Assembly: GCA_002361535.1 (NCBI GenBank)
Contig: DETG01000038.1
Coordinates: forward strand, 1-6,894
From: Prevotella sp. UBA3294
GTDB taxonomy: Bacteria; Bacteroidota; Bacteroidia; Bacteroidales; Bacteroidaceae
DNA length: 6,894 bases
Reading direction: 5' to 3'
The notes below the pieces were generated by a model that was not told where the DNA came from, did no database searches, and saw only the letters and a program-made list of their open reading frames with translations. The position numbers were made by a program, and so were the translations under genes. Of this stretch, positions 6,420-6,894 are shown in pieces (positions within the stretch are counted from its first letter, which is position 1; the number at the start of each line of letters is the position of its first letter).

Positions 6420-6453
6420 AAGCTCGCCCCATCAAAGGGGCAGCTTGTTTTTT
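6420..6453 (+). terminator. Orphan intrinsic-terminator-like hairpin
   Basis: AAGCT (6420-6424) and GCCCC (6426-6430) pair with GGGGC (6437-6441) and AGCTT (6442-6446). This makes a 10-bp stem with one bulged C at 6425 and loop atcaaa, followed by G and T6 (6448-6453). This is a good Rho-independent terminator for rightward RNA, yet no rightward gene precedes it: the nearest is the phosphatase, 5 kb away. It may belong to a dispersed repeat, or end an unannotated small RNA starting in 6200-6400. Confidence 0.55.
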
Positions 6454-6463
6454 GTCGGCTTAC

Positions 6464-6520
6464 GCCAGTGCTTTTGTGCCAGTGATCTTGTATCGGTGTC
6501 CTTGCGCCAGTTCCCTTGTA
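6464..6520 (+). repeat. Degenerate 14-15-bp tandem repeat, about four copies
   Basis: The units are gccagtgcttttgt (6464-6477), gccagtgatcttgta (6478-6492), tcggtgtccttgc (6493-6505) and gccagttcccttgta (6506-6520). The common pattern is GCCAGTGnnCTTGTA. Copies have diverged and the third is poorest, so the array looks old. Confidence 0.6.
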
Positions 6521-6593
6521 GCGAATCACAGATTCTTAAACTTAACGCCGCTGGATTAAAAATTCGGCAGAACAGAGATTGAAAAGTTACTGA

Positions 6594-6614
6594 CCCCACC
6601 CCTTACCCCTCCCC
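6594..6614 (-). other. Potential four-tetrad G-quadruplex motif on the - strand
   Basis: The + strand shows four C4 runs separated by A, TTA and T. The - strand is therefore G4-T-G4-TAA-G4-A-G4, a canonical quadruplex motif with loops of 1, 3 and 1 nt. Its last runs overlap the left arm of the following hairpin (6606-6613), so hairpin and quadruplex would compete. Confidence 0.6.
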
Positions 6615-6689
6615 TACGATGGGAGGGGAGCAGCTGCGCCGTGGGAGCCTACCCCCCAACCCCTCCCAAGAGGAGGGGAGCAGCTGCGC
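6606..6689. repeat. Duplicated G-rich hairpin with an 18-bp direct repeat
   Basis: Hairpin 1 has arms 6606-6613/6621-6628 (CCCCTCCC with GGGAGGGG, loop ctacgat). Hairpin 2 has arms 6660-6666/6672-6678 (CCCCTCC with GGAGGGG, loop caaga). Each is followed by the same 18-bp sequence ggaggggagcagctgcgc at 6622-6639 and 6672-6689, exactly 50 bp apart. It includes the perfect palindrome GCAGCTGC. Stems and flank are conserved while loops differ. Confidence 0.75.
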
Positions 6690-6723
6690 TGAGTACACAT
6701 GCTTCAAAGTCATATACGATGAG

Positions 6724-6894
6724 TCCGCATGGCACTCCCTCCCTTTGGGAGGGCAGGGGTGGGCCTCCTGTCCGCATGGCATTCCCTCCCTTTTGGGAGG
6801 GCAGGGGTGGGCTTCCTGTCCGCATGACACTCCCTCCCTTTGGGAGGGCAGGGGTGGGCTTCCAATCCGCATGGCACTCCCTCCCTTTGGGAGG
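6724..6894. repeat. 47-48-bp tandem repeat, three full units plus a partial one cut by the window edge
   Basis: Units run 6724-6770 (47 bp), 6771-6818 (48 bp), 6819-6865 (47 bp) and 6866-6894 (incomplete). Each starts tccgcatg and holds the hairpin CCCTCCC-TTT-GGGAGGG (TTTT in unit 2). Each full unit continues as GGGAGGGCAGGGGTGGG, a short-loop quadruplex motif (6747-6763, 6795-6811, 6842-6858). Units differ by only a few bases (ggcact/ggcatt/gacact; gcctcctg/gcttcctg/gcttccaa), suggesting recent amplification or gene conversion. The array continues beyond the window. Confidence 0.92.

Larger units (their letters stand above)
6164..6894. other. Gene-free repeat mosaic
   Basis: About 730 bp upstream of the AlkZ-related gene hold no supportable coding region on either strand. 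Open frames here are low-complexity translations of repeats (Pro/Arg/Gly-rich or Phe/Lys-rich) with no domain. In order the stretch contains a T-rich segment (6198-6205), three TTTTCTTTG palindromes, a CCTTCCC/GGGAAGG hairpin, an orphan terminator-like hairpin, a degenerate 14-15-bp repeat, about 70 bp with nothing recognisable (6521-6590), then G/C-run hairpins and a 47-48-bp tandem array reaching the window edge. Such intergenic repeats are common in Prevotella-type genomes as I recall them. I see no transposase, recombinase or tRNA gene. Confidence 0.8.

Noticed and set aside
6235..6582. Rightward open frame of 115 codons across the palindromes
   Set aside because: It consists of translated TTTTCTTTG palindromes and the degenerate 14-15-bp repeat. 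It also reads through the terminator hairpin, and no coding bias is visible.
6603..6872. Leftward open frame of 89 codons across the tandem repeats
   Set aside because: Its protein is only the translation of the repeat units (Pro/Gly/Cys-rich, repetitive), with no domain and no promoter or ribosome-binding context.
6724..6894. CRISPR array
   Set aside because: The 47-48-bp units are contiguous with no unique spacers between them, the palindrome is inside each unit, and no cas gene is nearby.

Overview
The window looks like a chromosomal stretch of a Bacteroidales bacterium, most likely from the Prevotella/Segatella or Bacteroides side. Three lines of evidence support this. Three leftward genes (ald, the small Cys/His protein and the AlkZ-related gene) are each preceded by a perfect match to the Bacteroidetes -7 promoter element TAnnTTTG (TATCTTTG, TACCTTTG, TAATTTTG). 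Clear Shine-Dalgarno sites are mostly absent. The outer-membrane receptor carries the N-terminal carboxypeptidase-regulatory-like domain typical of this phylum. The species cannot be fixed from the sequence alone.

Layout. Positions 1-1357 read rightward: the 3' part of trmB (tRNA m7G46 methyltransferase), then a secreted class A-type PAP2 acid phosphatase. A strong hairpin at 1390-1430 separates them from a leftward block. Read in its own direction (from 6.2 kb down to 1.4 kb), that block holds an AlkZ-related winged-helix protein (6140-5472), a small two-helix membrane protein rich in Cys and His (5406-5041), a TonB-dependent outer-membrane receptor (4939-2630), a textbook intrinsic terminator (2625-2581) and alanine dehydrogenase (2539-1439). 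The ald promoter directly abuts that terminator.

How the genes work together. The small Cys/His membrane protein and the receptor look like one transcription unit: same strand, 101-bp gap, a promoter only in front of the first, and a terminator only after the second. The gap itself can fold into a long hairpin. The ligand cluster in the small protein, together with receptor features recalling ZnuD-like receptors, suggests uptake of a metal ion or metal complex. This is inference. The other genes appear to be independent: tRNA modification, periplasmic phosphate-ester hydrolysis, alanine/pyruvate interconversion, and a DNA-binding-like protein of unknown role.

Positions 6164-6894 contain no credible gene. 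They form a mosaic of intergenic repeats: three TTTTCTTTG-type palindromes, an orphan intrinsic terminator, a degenerate 14-15-bp repeat, a duplicated G-rich hairpin, and a 47-48-bp tandem repeat that runs off the window. Each complete tandem unit has a G-quadruplex-type motif on the + strand, and a four-run G4 motif on the opposite strand lies just before the array. This repeat mosaic and the metal-locus candidate are the most interesting parts. I see no clear defence system, CRISPR array or mobile-element enzyme.
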